NCBI GenBank assembly: GCA_030998225.1
Contig: JAPYXD010000704.1
Span: forward strand, 14,198,001-14,262,000
Source: Diplolepis rosae
Taxonomy: Eukaryota; Arthropoda; Insecta; Hymenoptera; Diplolepididae
Direction: 5' to 3'
Length of the DNA: 64,000 nucleotides
Position 1 is the stretch's first letter. Each line of letters opens with the position of its first letter. The notes beneath the pieces are model-generated. The model saw nothing but the letters and a program-made list of their open reading frames with translations. It did not search any database and was not told where the DNA came from. Shown here one piece after another: positions 52,530-64,000 of this stretch. Both the position numbers and the translations under genes were made by a program.

Positions 52530-55500
52530 AATGAAATGAAAATTATTTAACAGCTCAAAACAAGGATGGCCAGGTAATAAGGAAAGCTGAATAATCAAAG
52601 GCAAAAAATACGTAAAGATTATAACTCATTTATTGAACATGACATAAAAATCACCATACATAAGTGATGAATCGAGATCTATTCGCAAACTTCCAAAACT
52701 GTAGGTATATTATTATTTGTTTATTATCCTTGTGTAATATCTCGTGTGGATTATTTATCAAACGCTAACAGATTATATTATACATCTATTTTATACGCAT
52801 GGAATGTGCATCCAACACTCTTCACCCTCTCGATTGATAATTTTGAGCAGATTATTCCCCATTTACAAAATCAAAGAAACAAAATCAATTTTAAATTGAT
52901 TTATATTTCATATTGGGAACTTTAATATGATTATTAAATACTTAAGCACCATTTTCAAAAAATGCTCCATGAATAAAAAAGTTACTAATTTTAAAAAAAG
53001 CCAATTGACTTTATGGAGCATATTCAATTTTTTCTTGAATCGAGAAAAGTGAAGTGCGAAGGATTTAAACAACAGAATATTCTATTTGTCAAAAAATAAA
53101 TAATTGCGAATTAAAAAGGTTGAGAAGAGATAAACGGAACTCCAAACTTCACAATCATGCGAATTGTTTCGAGTTTCGTCCCTTTACTTCATTCCTGGGT
53201 TTTTGGCAGTGACATTAAATTGCTATAGACGAGGAGAACACTCAAGACGCATTAATCACTAATTTATATTTACATCTAAACAAGTAAAATCACATTCAAA
53301 CGATTCTTGAGCAAAAATAATAAAAGATGAATTCGATGTGTCAACTCTGCACTGTTAAAAATGTTCTGTAAACTATTTTTAAAGCTTAAAAAAAAGTTTA
53401 ACCAAAAGTCAAAACTGAATTAATTTTACTTAAAATTTATTTCATATCTAATACATTAAATTTACATTATAATATTAAGTAGCACGCCTTCTTGTTTCTC
53501 ATCGTCCATGCTCTAAAAATCAGCTCAAAATGTCCCAAAAAAGTATCACGAATCGCAATAGAAAAAAAATGTCAAATTATCAAATAAATTAGAGCAAATC
53601 ACTCTGGACTAAATAACACTTGAGGAGACCATGTGCAAAATTTTCAAAAACAGTGAAACGTGTTCAAAAAACTATAAACAATATTAATTCCAAATTGAAA
53701 AATGTGTATTAACCAATTTTAAAGATCACTACACTGTTGAATCTTCAGAAAAAGATTTCGAAAAATAATTAACCGCGAAGTAATTTTATTTAAAACACTA
53801 ATTCCTTTGATTTGTACAATACTAAAGTTTACAGAGTAATAAAATTTACAAATTGTAATCACAAGAACAAAGTCCGTGTTTCGATAAATCCTGAACATAA
53901 TGTGAATAACTGCACGTTCGTGAAATAAAATATTTACAACATTGTAGATTGGTCTCCTCTTAATGTAAAGTCCTCGAGTGATATAAGTAATAAATAGATC
54001 GTATCTTTTTAATCTCTCACTAAATCTAATAACACCGCTTAATTAAATCAGTACAAATTGTTCGACGAGATATGGGATTGATTGTACCAATGGAAAGACA
54101 TATATTCCTTATTCTGTAAAGAAAAAAGTATATTTTGTATCTTTCAAACGGTTTATCAACTTCCCTTAAATCTCGTCCAGCACCACGTTTCCTATACATT
54201 CAATTGGCTAGAATAATTTTTCGTTTAAAGCAGTCTTAAAAGCGGCAACTTGGAAATAATCTTCGATATACCATGACACGTCCACGCGCCATTTATAACT
54301 TCGAATGTTTTCTCTCTCCTAAACCCCATAAATTATCCTCTGCTCCAATTAAACTCTTAAAAAATTTTTCCCCTCAAATTTTCAAAATACCTGCCCATAA
54401 TTTCAATTTCAATTAATTAATAATATTAATAAATTCAACTAAAGCAGACAATAATTTTTGTAAGTATTTGCATACCTTCTACCCTCTCAAAAATGCAAAT
54501 CCGTACTGGCAATACACAAAATATTCTTCGTGATTCTATCATCAATATCATTAATCTTACAAATCACTTCGTTGTTCATGCCGAACACCGAATTAAGATC
54601 GCGAATACAAATCTTAAATTTTAATTTTTAAAAAATATCATCAAGACTTTCAAACGCTTTAAGAATTCAAACGAATAACGCCAGATAAATACATTTTATT
54701 AATTGTATCGCAGATTCCATTCGGTATTTTGCAAATATATGTTCATCTCTCTTGACTATAACCATTGCAGAAATAATTCTATCTTAGCTTACAGTATCAC
54801 AGAGTTACACGCGGCATCGTTATCGTTTCTTTTTCTTTCTTCGAATTTTGATAAATAATTGCGAATATGTAAAAAAAAATATTGCATTTTTATAGGGTAT
54901 AATTTTGCAACCCAGTTGCACAAAATATGTAGAAAACATTGAAGAGTAATTCTATATCCTCATAAGTACGTGAACGTGACTTAATCTTTCAACCAAAGGA
55001 TTCTCTTTTTAACAGAAATGGGCTTTCGAAAAAAGACTTGAATTTTTAATAAAATTATTCAAACAGAAGAGAATTCTCGGTTAGAAATTTCTAGTACAAT
55101 GACACTTTCTTTGTATATAGTGAGCAGAATTAAAAAAATATTTTTTCTTACATTAATTAAATGACAATTGAAAAAAGAATCCGCGCCAAAACGATCTTCC
55201 AATAATCTCTTATACGTAGGACTAATTTTACTTGCTTTCATTTTTTCTCTTTGAGTATTTTAAAGCTAATCAGATTTAAACTAGTTATAGAATTTCATAT
55301 GGAAATATACTCATTATCCAGTAATACTGTACGTCATAAAATAACGTCTTTAGAAGCTAATTGTAAATTTTCAGTAAGCACTAAGAAAACATTTTTGCCA
55401 AATCAACAAAACATTTTGCGAAATCAATCAAATTTTGGTTATTTAAACAAAATGTTCTGTTAGCACAACAAAATATTTAGTTAGTACAACAAAAAAAAGT

Positions 55501-56188
55501 TTTGTATAGTTTTTTCTCAGTGGCAATTGCCAATTTAGAATCGCTCGGCACGAATTTTTTCCATCCGATGAACAAAGCAAGTAATGAGTAATTATGAAAA
55601 ATCTTGCAACGCTCATCTTTACAATAAATATAAGACTTTCCTTAGACACGACTCTCTCTCTCTTTCTCCCTTTCATGCATTGTCTTTCTTAAAAGCTACA
55701 AAAATCAAAAGGCAAGCAAACTCCTCACCTTGATCTTAATGCAAGATATGCCTTACTAGTCACAGAATAATTACATATCTGCCTCTTCTTTGCTATCTTC
55801 ATATTAAAAATGCCCATATTAACGTTCGAGAGCTCAAGTTCTGCCCTGATTATCCCCACTCTTAGTCCCAACTACGCCTCGAGCGAAAAAAGAGCCATGG
55901 AGGGGGACAATCTGATAGGCATTTTTTCCTTTCGCTCAGGTCTGAAAATATTGGACATCCCTATTCTGCGCACATCACATTCTAAATATTAAAGCGAACC
56001 TCATGGTAACATAGTCTTTAAACTAGAATCTCGAGATGAAAGTGTAGATGTTTTACCTTTCAGAGCGATCGAGATTCTAAACGCAAACGAAGGATACTTT
56101 CAATCCAGTCATCTTGATTACATCGAACCTTTCTTGATAGCAGATGTTTGATAATTTGTAAAGAAATTTAAAAAATAATTTTCCGAAT
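52530..56188. other. AT-rich sequence, no gene seen
   Basis: About 3.7 kb without a credible coding region. A CT-rich run lies at about 55651-55670. A GC-richer patch at 55820-55990 carries a 60-codon plus-strand frame (SSALIIPTLSPNYASSEKRA) with no recognised family. Confidence 0.45.
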
Positions 56189-56192
56189 TTAA

Positions 56193-56462
56193 GGTATTTG
56201 GGTCACGAAAAATTAGGCCTCAGGCAAAAAATCATCTAGATTTATTAGAATCGCACCATTTTCAAAAATTTGGTAAAAAGCGATATGGAAAAAACATCAC
56301 GAACATAAAATTTGATAAATACATTATATTTCTATTTTTCAAATTTTTTCACAGAAAATAACCTTTTCTCTTTTAAATGATCCCTTCAATAATAATATTG
56401 CTATTCTTGAAAGCAAAATTATCTATTTTTGCCTGAGGCCCAATTTTTGTGGCCAAACTACC
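56193..56462. mobile_element. TTAA-flanked palindromic element, family D, deleted copy
   Basis: The ends GGTATTTGGGTCACGAAAA and, reversed, GGTAGTTTGGCCACAAAAA are flanked by TTAA on both sides (56189-56192, 56463-56466). The interior shares CAATAATAATATTGCTATTC and TTATTAGAATCGCA with 47357-48013. Confidence 0.75.
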
Positions 56463-56466
56463 TTAA

Positions 56467-57135
56467 GATAATAGTAATCAAATCAACTGAATTTCCAATA
56501 TCTTTCTTGACAAATTATATGAATTTGGTATTCGGAGTTTTTTTTAGTGAGAAGATTGCTTTGGAAAACTTGAATTAAGGAAAAGTGAAGGTGAAATTCA
56601 GACTTGTGGAACTTACTCAGTTTCTCCAATAATAAAATTTAAAAAAGGTATCAAAAAATCTTGCAAACCTCAAACAAAATGTTTGCTAGAGGTACCAGAG
56701 GAAATCAAACGCCTTCACTCTTTCCTTGGATCTTGTTCTCTAAACAACCAATCTGCATTTACCAAAAACCTAAATCAGAATTGGTTAAATAATGTTTTAC
56801 AAAAAAAAATATAAACTAATGATTTATCGCTGTTCCATTGGTCGTTGAATCTTCGATGCTGAGATTGAAGAAGACATTTATGTGTTGATGATGGGTAGCC
56901 AAATGTCTCATCACGTAAAGGATCTTCCTGCTGGTCTAGAAAGATCCTCCAGAAAAATCTTCAGAAGAAGATAACTTTATTTTAAAAGGATATCCCTATC
57001 CTTCAGAGACTTTTCTCCGGGAGTTATCAGCAAATTTGAAAGATGACTTCTCGATTTTCTAAACGATTTTAAAAATCCAATAGAAGGTTTCAGGATCTCT
57101 GGTTCTCTCAGACGATCTTGAATGTCATAGATAAT
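56467..57135. other. Sequence rising in GC toward 57 kb, no gene assigned
   Basis: It lies downstream of the candidate minus-strand exon and could be its 3' untranslated region. No poly(A) signal was assigned. Confidence 0.35.
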
Positions 57136-57336
57136 TCAGGATCTCATGGCTGGTAACTCGAATCTCATTATTTCTTGTCTGACCTCCTGAATCTCGTAGA
57201 TGAGGAAAGTGAAAGTCAAAAGGTTTTCGGCCAATCTTGCTAGAGATCGCTTAAGGAATGGATGCGGAAGAAGAAGCTTTTTTGGCTCTCTTTGAGAATC
57301 TTCGGCTGATGACTCTCGTTCGGACGATCGGTTCCT

Positions 57337-57771
57337 CTACCAGGCTGGTGGTTCCGGACAAGAGCGTGCAATTTTGACGCTGCTGGTTCCGGAAACGGAA
57401 GTTGGTGCCGAGATACGGCGAATCTCGATCGGTTTCGAGCCGGTTATGGGATGCCGACTCAAAACCCTAGGGTTGTCTCACGAGAGGTTTCTCTGGTCGT
57501 CGGCACAATCGTCCGCTTTCTTCAAGGACCTTTTTAATTTATCCACCAGCCGATTATGGAACTTGTTTAGAGAATTTGAGCTGCCAGTTTTTGGAGGTGA
57601 GGAACCGTTGCTTTTGATTGGACTTTGAAGAGAACTTTGAGAAGCCCGAGAAGACGTTCTTGAAAAATGCCTTGCAGTCAGCGGTACTGAGCGGTGAGCT
57701 GGCGATGTCAAGAAATCCGAACCTGGCGAGGTCGAGAGTGAAGGACCTTCTGATTTGGAACACTCGGACAC
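57337..57771 (-). CDS. Candidate terminal exon of an unidentified host gene, in-frame TGA
   Basis: The region is about 50% GC in AT-rich surroundings. A plausible acceptor (TTACGTGTTTCAG) precedes 57771; from there, phase 0, the minus strand reads VSECSKSEGPSLSTSPGSDF, then a serine-rich stretch (RTSSRASQSSLQSPIKSNGS) and a basic helix (NSLNKFHNRLVDKLKRSLKK) followed by ADDCADDQRNLS and TGA at 57480-57478. The same frame continues 46 codons (RVLSRHPITGSKPIEIRRIS, TSSVKIARSCPEPPAW) to TAG at 57339-57337, and then 66 more to a TGA at 57138. The GTGAGA that contains the first TGA could also be a splice donor. No family was recognised; stop readthrough, splicing at GTGAGA, or a decaying gene are all possible. 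Confidence 0.4.
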
Positions 57772-57965
57772 CTGAAACACGTAACAAGAATATTTTCCTT
57801 CAGCTGCACGTTGGCGTCTATGCTCTCCTGACATGACATGAGAGTCCTGACGGAACGAGATGATTCGCACGATGAGTCACAAAGATCTGCGAGAACAGAC
57901 CTCCGCACTTTTAGAGTCAAATCGAGCTCGAGGACACTTTGCTTCGGTTCAATTCTCCTCAGAAA
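57708..57965 (-). other. Alternative upstream coding-like segment in another frame
   Basis: After an acceptor-like TTTATATCATTACAG, the minus strand from 57965 reads LRRIEPKQSVLELDLTLKVR, then SVLADLCDSSCESSRSVRTL and SCQESIDANVQLK, staying open to 57708. It overlaps the exon candidate starting at 57771 but in a different frame. It may be a preceding exon with an unseen junction, an alternative acceptor form, or a chance frame in GC-rich DNA. Confidence 0.3.
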
Positions 57966-57969
57966 CTGT

Positions 57970-59680
57970 AATGATATAAACATGCTCACCACCTCTAAGC
58001 TGTGCTAAACTCAATTTTTCATCCACCTTATATTTCAAATTTATCTGACTAAAGCTTACAACGTTTTATTTTCCATAAACAAAAATGAAAATCGTCTGTT
58101 TCTTACGTTATAATAAAAATTGATGGTAAAAAAGAACAATAATTGACCAAAAACGGAAATTTTGTTATTTCAATTTTTTGGTGTTTTGTCGAAAATAAAT
58201 AAGATATTACATTTTTCGTTAGAGGAAAAACGTTACAAACATTAGTCAGATTCCAATTTCCTCTGCGAATAAAAGTAATCTAATTTTTTCTGTATAATCT
58301 TTCAAACAATTGTAAATCAAGTTTGAATTATTATTATTAATTATTTCAATTTTAAAAATGCAAGATTGATGAAAAATAGGTAATGCTTCTTGATATTTGC
58401 AAATTTTATTCTACATTGGCTATTATTAGTTAAAATCAAAATTTAATTTTAAATTTGGAAAATAATACAAACATTTATTTGATAACACGAACTATCAATT
58501 TATTTTTTCAAAACAAATTTAAACTTTCAGAAGTACGGATTTGACTATTTAAAAAAAAATTTAATTCATAAATTGAAATATTTATGAAATCAAAATACAA
58601 ATATCAAATAAATAGCAGCACTACCTCTATAAAGCTTATCACAAACTTTAAAAGAAACCCTCCAATTTCAAACTAACCTATTTTAAAATTTTTAAAGTAT
58701 CTCAAAACCGAGATAATTTTTTCAAGCATCAGATTAATAATCATAATAAAAGATTATTTAAAACGATTTAACATTAATAATTATCAATATCTTGAGAAAA
58801 ATAAGGTTCTCGAAAAACCGTTGACAAAATTATTGGCAGTATTACTATCATTCATATTTTAAAAATAAAACCAATATTATATTGCAAACGATACTCAGCA
58901 ATGTTTCGAAATTTACTAAAAATTGCTTTAGTAATGCCAGAAATTTTACTTTTATCAATAGTTTTCCCTCAATTTTCTAAAGATATAAATATTATTTAAG
59001 GGTTTCTCATGCAGTTCATGGAATCAGACTCCAAAAGCAGCTTAATCCTAAAACTGTTAACGTGCATCCGAAACAAGGCAAAATTTAATCTCCTTAATCT
59101 TTCACTATAACGACCATAAAATATTGCAATCCCTTCCTTCCTGCTTCCGCATAATATCTTATTCCCTGATATTCCAGTATATTCAAACTACATGAAAAAG
59201 TCAATAACAATCTCTTTATTTCTTCAAAAATAGTTATCTCCTTCCATTAAAATTTCCTTTAAATGGACATGATCAATAACAAAAAAACTAAAAAATTTAT
59301 CTGATGAAAAAAATAACAATTACCTTCGACATTTAATTGAAACTCATGCAAAATCAATATATTTTTGCACGACATGCAATTAATAGTCAAAGATAAATTT
59401 GTCCATACCAAAATATTAACTATTATAATTTCTTAATTTCTTCTACTTGACTCTACTTTTGAAAAACGATTTTTATCAATTTTTTATAACATAGTAATTA
59501 AAATCATACCTTTATATGTCAACTGGAAAAAAATTTTAAATTCAATGTATCAACATGAAAATAAGATTTTTCGCAACATTGTGAAAATAAATAAAGGTAT
59601 GATCAATTCTCGCATACACAACACAAATATTGCAAAACCATAAATAGTTACAATTATTCACTTCTTGATTAAAAAGAATA
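57970..59680. other. AT-rich sequence, possibly intronic
   Basis: If the exon candidates above are real, this would be intron or upstream sequence. No exon was recognised in it. Confidence 0.4.
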
Positions 59681-59685
59681 AATAA

Positions 59686-59856
59686 TATCAATCAGGAGAT
59701 AAGAATGTTATTGATTCTGGAGAAGACGATATAGATCCTTCAGCAGAAGAAGAAATAATAAACGACATACGTTTAGATGAGTCAATATTTATACGAAATT
59801 ATCGAAACATGAGGATCTATCGACTCATGAAGTCACACCTGTTACCTGTACTGTGA
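59686..59856 (+). other. Small acidic open frame, possible exon fragment
   Basis: The plus strand reads YQSGDKNVIDSGEDDIDPSA, EEEIINDIRLDESIFIRNYR and a basic end to TGA at 59854-59856. ATATCAATCAG just inside the start could be a splice acceptor. The acidic content and few AT-noise residues make it look more coding-like than neighbouring frames. No family was recognised; acidic segments of this kind also occur at the start of some transposases. Confidence 0.3.
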
Positions 59857-59859
59857 AAA

Positions 59860-60620
59860 GAAATTGCATCATGAATCGGTGAAATACGTTCTAATCCATA
59901 TGAATCAGATTTTATTCTTATCAAATATAATCTGCATTCAATTTTAAGATAAAGAAGAATTTATTTTCAATTCTTGATACGTATTTCACAAATCCAATTC
60001 TGCTTTCAAGTATAGTGTAAAAGGTACTTCATAAGAAAAGTCTAGGTCGCTACTGTGATTTTATAGGCCATCATTAATCACAAATTAGCCTTCACACTTC
60101 TACGTACATGTTTAATTAGCCTTTTTCGAAATGAAAAGCTAACAACCATGAACATAACTATGCGAAGGACAAACAAAGAAATTTTATAGCAGAAAGTATA
60201 AAGTTTTTTGAAAGTATAAAATAAAATACATCACAGCATAAATTTATCTCTAAGTCGAAAAATGTAAATCCGTTTGAATCATATTTTAAATCAGCAATAA
60301 CAAATAAATTCCTCAATAAGAGACAAAAACCTTGACTCGTTGGCACCAATTTTTAAACCAAGATTCAAACACGGAAATAAATTTTTTTACAGTGAGACTT
60401 GATTCTTTATAAATGATTATAATCATGTAATCCCAAAAAATATGCAATAAAAGGATATTGACTTTTATTTTTCTAAATACTGGCATATTGAGTCCTTAAG
60501 AAATTAAACTATTCGCAAAAACGAAAATTATACTATGAAAAATTTAACGGTAAATGTATTGAATATTCAATATTTTCTTTTGGCATTTTATTGACACAGT
60601 GTTAAGGAAGAATTTGCGAA
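59860..60620. other. Unassigned AT-rich sequence
   Basis: No gene or element was recognised. Confidence 0.5.
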
Positions 60621-60624
60621 AATT

Positions 60625-61007
60625 CCAAAAAAAGTTAGTCAAACCGACTATTCCCTTAATTTTTTTCATTCATCATTTTCTTTTATCGAGTTCGTTTTCG
60701 TAAAAATGTGGAAAATTTTATCACATATAAATTGGGTCATTAAAAATTTGAATAAGATAAAAATTATAGATTTTTTAAAAGTGAAATCATATTATTCAAA
60801 AATAGCTAAAAAGAACTAAAATTTGTCTTTCGATTTCGACCATAAAAAATCTATAATTTTTATCGGATTGAAATTTTTCCTTGAATTTTTCTTGACTCAT
60901 TTAATTTGGGATAAAATTTTTCATACTTTTACTAAAACAAAAACTCGATAAAAAATATTCCAAATGAAAAAAACTGAGGAAATAGTCACTTTGACTAACT
61001 TTTTTCC
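60625..61007. mobile_element. Palindromic MITE, family C, copy 2
   Basis: The ends read AAAAAAAGTTAGTCAAACCG and, reversed, AAAAAAGTTAGTCAAAGTGA. The central block AATAGCTAAAAAGAACTAAA and the flanking AAAAATTATAGATTTTTT match 43602-43930. The arms are about 180 bp with moderate divergence. Confidence 0.7.
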
Positions 61008-61009
61008 GA

Positions 61010-61970
61010 TTAGCAGCCCAATTCATCCTTAAGTAAGTTACTTGAAGAACATTGTAAAATTTACAGTTTAGATTTACGGGCCAGGAATTTCGTCAGTCAC
61101 CTTGTAATATTTATACCTTCCTTTAGGATTTTTTCAGAGAAAAATAAAAATATAAAATTCTGTTTGAAAGTTATAAATTTTACGATAGTCAACGATCTTT
61201 CTAGCCCGTAGGTTCAAACATTAAATTTTACAATGCATACTTTTTTTGTGATATTCTCACTAGGTTTAGTTCTTGAAAAAAAATAGGAGTTGTAATTCCT
61301 GAAAATCGTCTTTTCTTAAATCTTTGAAAGCCAAAACAAATGAAGCAGATATTATTTTTAAAAACCTGAAATGTGATTAATAATAATAAAAGTACAAAAA
61401 CAAAAACATCTTCTGACACAAATTACGATTAATTAATGGATAAACTAGTATTTATCAGATTTTATAAAAATATAAAATATTTTTGTTAAGAAATTCAACT
61501 TTTCCAAATATTAAAAGATAAAAAACTATACTTGTTTGGACCGAATAAAATTTTTTATAAAAAAAAAACAAATTCGTCTGAATAAAAAAAAATAGTCTTC
61601 TTCCTCAATTTCAATCAGTAATATCTTTACTAATATGAATCAGTGATTCATCCCTAACTACAAAACTATTTTTTCTGAGTAACTCTCACTGAGAAATCAC
61701 TTAAAATTAACTGATTACATAGCTAGAATTGAATCACTGGTAGGAGTTAGTAAAAAAAATTAATTCAAATTAAAAGTTGTTTTAACTAAATATATCGAAA
61801 CAAATTTTCTTCCTCAGATGAAACAAATCGTTTTCTAAGTGTTACAACTCCTCACGACCCAATTGTTTGGTAGATATTGAAATTTCAATTGCATTGCCAA
61901 TAGTTTTCAGAATATGTTTTACCAATAGTTTCATTTCTAAAGGGGAATTCTAATTTAACTTTTCATGACT
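61010..61970. other. AT-rich sequence with a decayed TCAGTG-type patch
   Basis: 61605-61760 has scattered ATCAGTGATTC, CTCACTGAGAAATCA and CACTGG words resembling the MITE families, but no ends could be set. Confidence 0.4.
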
Positions 61971-61971
61971 C

Positions 61972-62190
61972 ATGATCATGATATTTGTGACGCAGTTGCC
62001 ATGTGCTCCGAAGCACATGGTACCTGCACAGGTGTGTGTGGTGAATGTACCAACACACGAGCACATCCAACGAACCACGTGCTTTTACTGTCATAATAGC
62101 GTTCAGTCGCCGCGATTAGACTATATCCGTGTGTCAGTAACACTTCCCTCCTTTTTCACATCTGAGGCTGGAGGCAAGGCCGGGGCTCTC
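61972..62190. other. GC-richer island, unassigned
   Basis: It contains a 9-bp hairpin (CCATGTGCT/AGCACATGG, about 61999-62020) and a 99-codon plus-strand frame that runs into the hAT-like element. There is no recognised protein feature. Confidence 0.35.
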
Positions 62191-62774
62191 CAGCGGTTCT
62201 CAACCTTTCGAATTACCAGCATTGATTTTGCATCACGAAACTCAGAAATTATGTATATTTTATTAAAATAATAATAATTTAAATAACTGTGCATAAATGA
62301 AAATGTCTAAAAAGTAATACAATTATATATTTAAAAATCTAAAATTGACATTGAATTGAAAATATAATTAATCAGATAACTATGATATTCCAGATCTAAA
62401 TTTTTATTTTAATTAGTAAATACTTTTATCGAGGGCCAATTTTATAAAACTACAAGTTAATTGATTGCTTTATTCGTAACTTTTGGTTTTATGAAATTAA
62501 CTCCTGAATATTGTAATTTTACAAATAAGTTGAGAAACACTTGATCATATATGTATGTCATTTTGCATTTAAGAAATTACTAGACAATTTTCTCGCTAAT
62601 CAATCAAAACAATGCAAACAGCGATTTTGCATATATTATAACACGTTACAATAATTAATTGATTGTTATTTTAAATAAAAAAACATTTTAATACAATTTC
62701 TCAGCTAATAAAATTTTTGCACAGATTATATATTTTCAAGTATTTTCAATAGTGTTTAAGAATGAGAACCACTG
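62191..62774. mobile_element. hAT-like element remnant
   Basis: CAGCGGTTCTCAACCTT at the left and, reversed, CAGTGGTTCTCATTCTT at the right agree at 14 of 17 positions. CAGNGGTTCTCAA is a common end of hAT elements of the Charlie type. No 8-bp target duplication could be seen (GGGCTCTC versus ACGAAAAG), and the AT-rich inside has no transposase, so the call is tentative. Confidence 0.45.
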
Positions 62775-63012
62775 ACGAAAAGAATGCCTGTTCCGCCACA
62801 GTCTCTTCGGTTTTTGTCGATCTCTCCGATCTGCAAATCGCGTCGATGTAAAAGGCAGCCAAATCAGCCGCGCGAATTGCGTCAGCTAAGTTTTCAATGA
62901 AAAGGCACATGGGCAAAAAAAAATTTACATCACAAGAATGCATGCAAATGATGCCTTTAGAATTCACTTTTTGCCAAATATTTTGGAAACTGAGCAACGA
63001 TTTTACAAACAC
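62775..63012 (-). other. Coding-like patch of unknown nature
   Basis: The minus strand is open from 63012 and reads FIENLADAIRAADLAAFYID and AICRSERSTKTEETVAEQAF across a GC-richer stretch, then runs into the hAT-like end. No start codon or family was identified. Confidence 0.25.
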
Positions 63013-63630
63013 GTCCTCTTTTATACAAATAAAAAATCTATTATATTTACCGTGTCATATGTAAAAATAGTGACAGCATGAAAAATCTCTAAATTTTGAA
63101 AATATTTCCCTACAATTCACCGCATTTTTGTAAACATAAAAAATTTGTCGAGAAATATTGCAGAAATGACTATTAAAGTTGTAGAATGAGGAATTTTCTT
63201 CAAAATTTTTATTTAAGAAATATTTCTGTAATATTTCTGTAATATTTATCGACAAGTCTGTTAAGTTTACAATAAATAAGTGAATTGTAATGAAATATTA
63301 ATTAAATTTATAGAAGTTTTATGCTGTCGCTATTTTTACTTATGGACTCAGTAAAAATAACAGTTTTTTTTCTCTGTGTATCTCGCCAACAAAGGTGACT
63401 AACCTTTTCTGAAATTGTTTAATATTAAATGTAATTAATATTTTACGAATCAGGAATAAACAATTTAGATTCACTTAAGTTAGTTGTGTCAAAAATCATG
63501 TCTTTGGGAAAAAAAGTTTTTCTATGATTTTAAGACTTGAATGACATTATTAGTCGTGTTATGAATGGAAAAAATTTGAAATTTACGAAAAATAATACTT
63601 TTAATAATCTTTTTTGGAATAGAATTTTTC

Positions 63631-63960
63631 ATTACTATCGCTTTTTACCAATTTACAATTACAACAGCGATTACAAACTTTTTAAAATTATTGGATATTC
63701 ATAAATTATGGCCCTTTTTCGGGAAAAATATTCTCTGCTACTCTACTATTTCCAAATTTAAAAGTAAAGTTTTCAGTGTTTGAATTCGCTAAAAGGATAT
63801 TTAAAAAAACATTTTTCTTTAAATAACTATATTTGAAGATTTTTTTACTGATTTTAAAAATCGAAAACAGTAGAGTTGTAGAAAATATTTTACCCGAAAA
63901 CTACGTCATGAATTATGAAAATCCAATAATTTTTAAAAAATTGGTAACAATCAATAGTAA
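63631..63960. mobile_element. Palindromic element related to family D
   Basis: The arms ATTACTATCG...TTACCAA and the inverse TTGGTAACAATCAATAGTAA pair across a centre near 63800. The inner block (AATTATTGGATATTCATAAA, then GGGAAAAATATTCTCT) parallels ATTCTAATAAATCACGG and GGAAAAAGATTCTCTA in 47357-48013. Target duplications were not resolved. Confidence 0.6.
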
Positions 63961-64000
63961 GGATAAATTGTATTACAAAAAACATATTAAAAAGTATTAT

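Noticed and set aside
59503..59606. 13-bp inverted repeat ATCATACCTTTAT around a 78-base spacer as a MITE
   Set aside because: Too short and without target duplication; expected by chance at this base composition.

Overview
The window looks like AT-rich, repeat-dense, non-coding DNA from a metazoan nuclear genome, most likely an insect. This is an inference from mariner, rosa-like DD41D, Tc1-like, hAT and Transib-like elements, Penelope-like retroelement (PLE) fragments and tRNA-derived repeats, together with GT-AG splice-like signals and no bacterial gene organisation. No complete, intact protein gene could be found. Almost every open frame longer than 60 codons is a broken transposable-element gene, a shadow of an inverted repeat, or a chance frame.

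Layout. 0-7 kb: a rosa/DD41D-type element with nearly perfect ends but three stops in its transposase, an hAT-type non-autonomous element with an 8-bp target duplication, an internally deleted relative with perfect 30-bp ends, a DD34D mariner pseudogene split by a TA-flanked MITE, and the 3' part of a PLE with a hammerhead-ribozyme-like motif. 7-15 kb: GC-rich palindromic repeats, a tRNA-derived repeat, three elements flanked by TTAA (the first carrying a PLE insertion, the second an hAT MITE), and the first copy of an abundant palindromic 'TCAGTGAAA' MITE. 16-18.4 kb: a foldback-like DDE element whose left arm is an inverted copy of its own right end, then another inverted-repeat element. 21-24 kb: nested and back-to-back MITEs. 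24-34 kb: AT-rich DNA with foldback elements at 26.7, 29.0 and 30.7 kb, a 337-bp tandem duplication split by an element carrying an 11-bp minisatellite, and a deleted mariner. 34.5-37.8 kb: a stack in which a Tc1-like long-TIR element holds a Transib-like element, a deleted mariner and a tRNA-derived repeat. 38-52 kb: palindromic MITEs, a second PLE 3' region with the best hammerhead-like motif (41.0 kb), a tRNA-like repeat, a 657-bp palindrome and a nested pair of inverted-repeat elements with G/C homopolymers. 52-64 kb: mostly AT-rich sequence.

Possible host-gene traces are few and weak: a GC-rich minus-strand terminal exon near 57.3-58.0 kb with an in-frame TGA followed by further coding-like sequence, a possible first exon at 38.1 kb, a small acidic frame at 59.7 kb and a possible mini first exon at 20.57 kb.

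The elements do not form a pathway. They record successive insertions whose order can be read from nesting and target duplications. The most notable signals are the hammerhead-like motifs next to PLE sequences, the palindromic MITE family with variable 2-bp target duplications, and the four-layer transposon stack.
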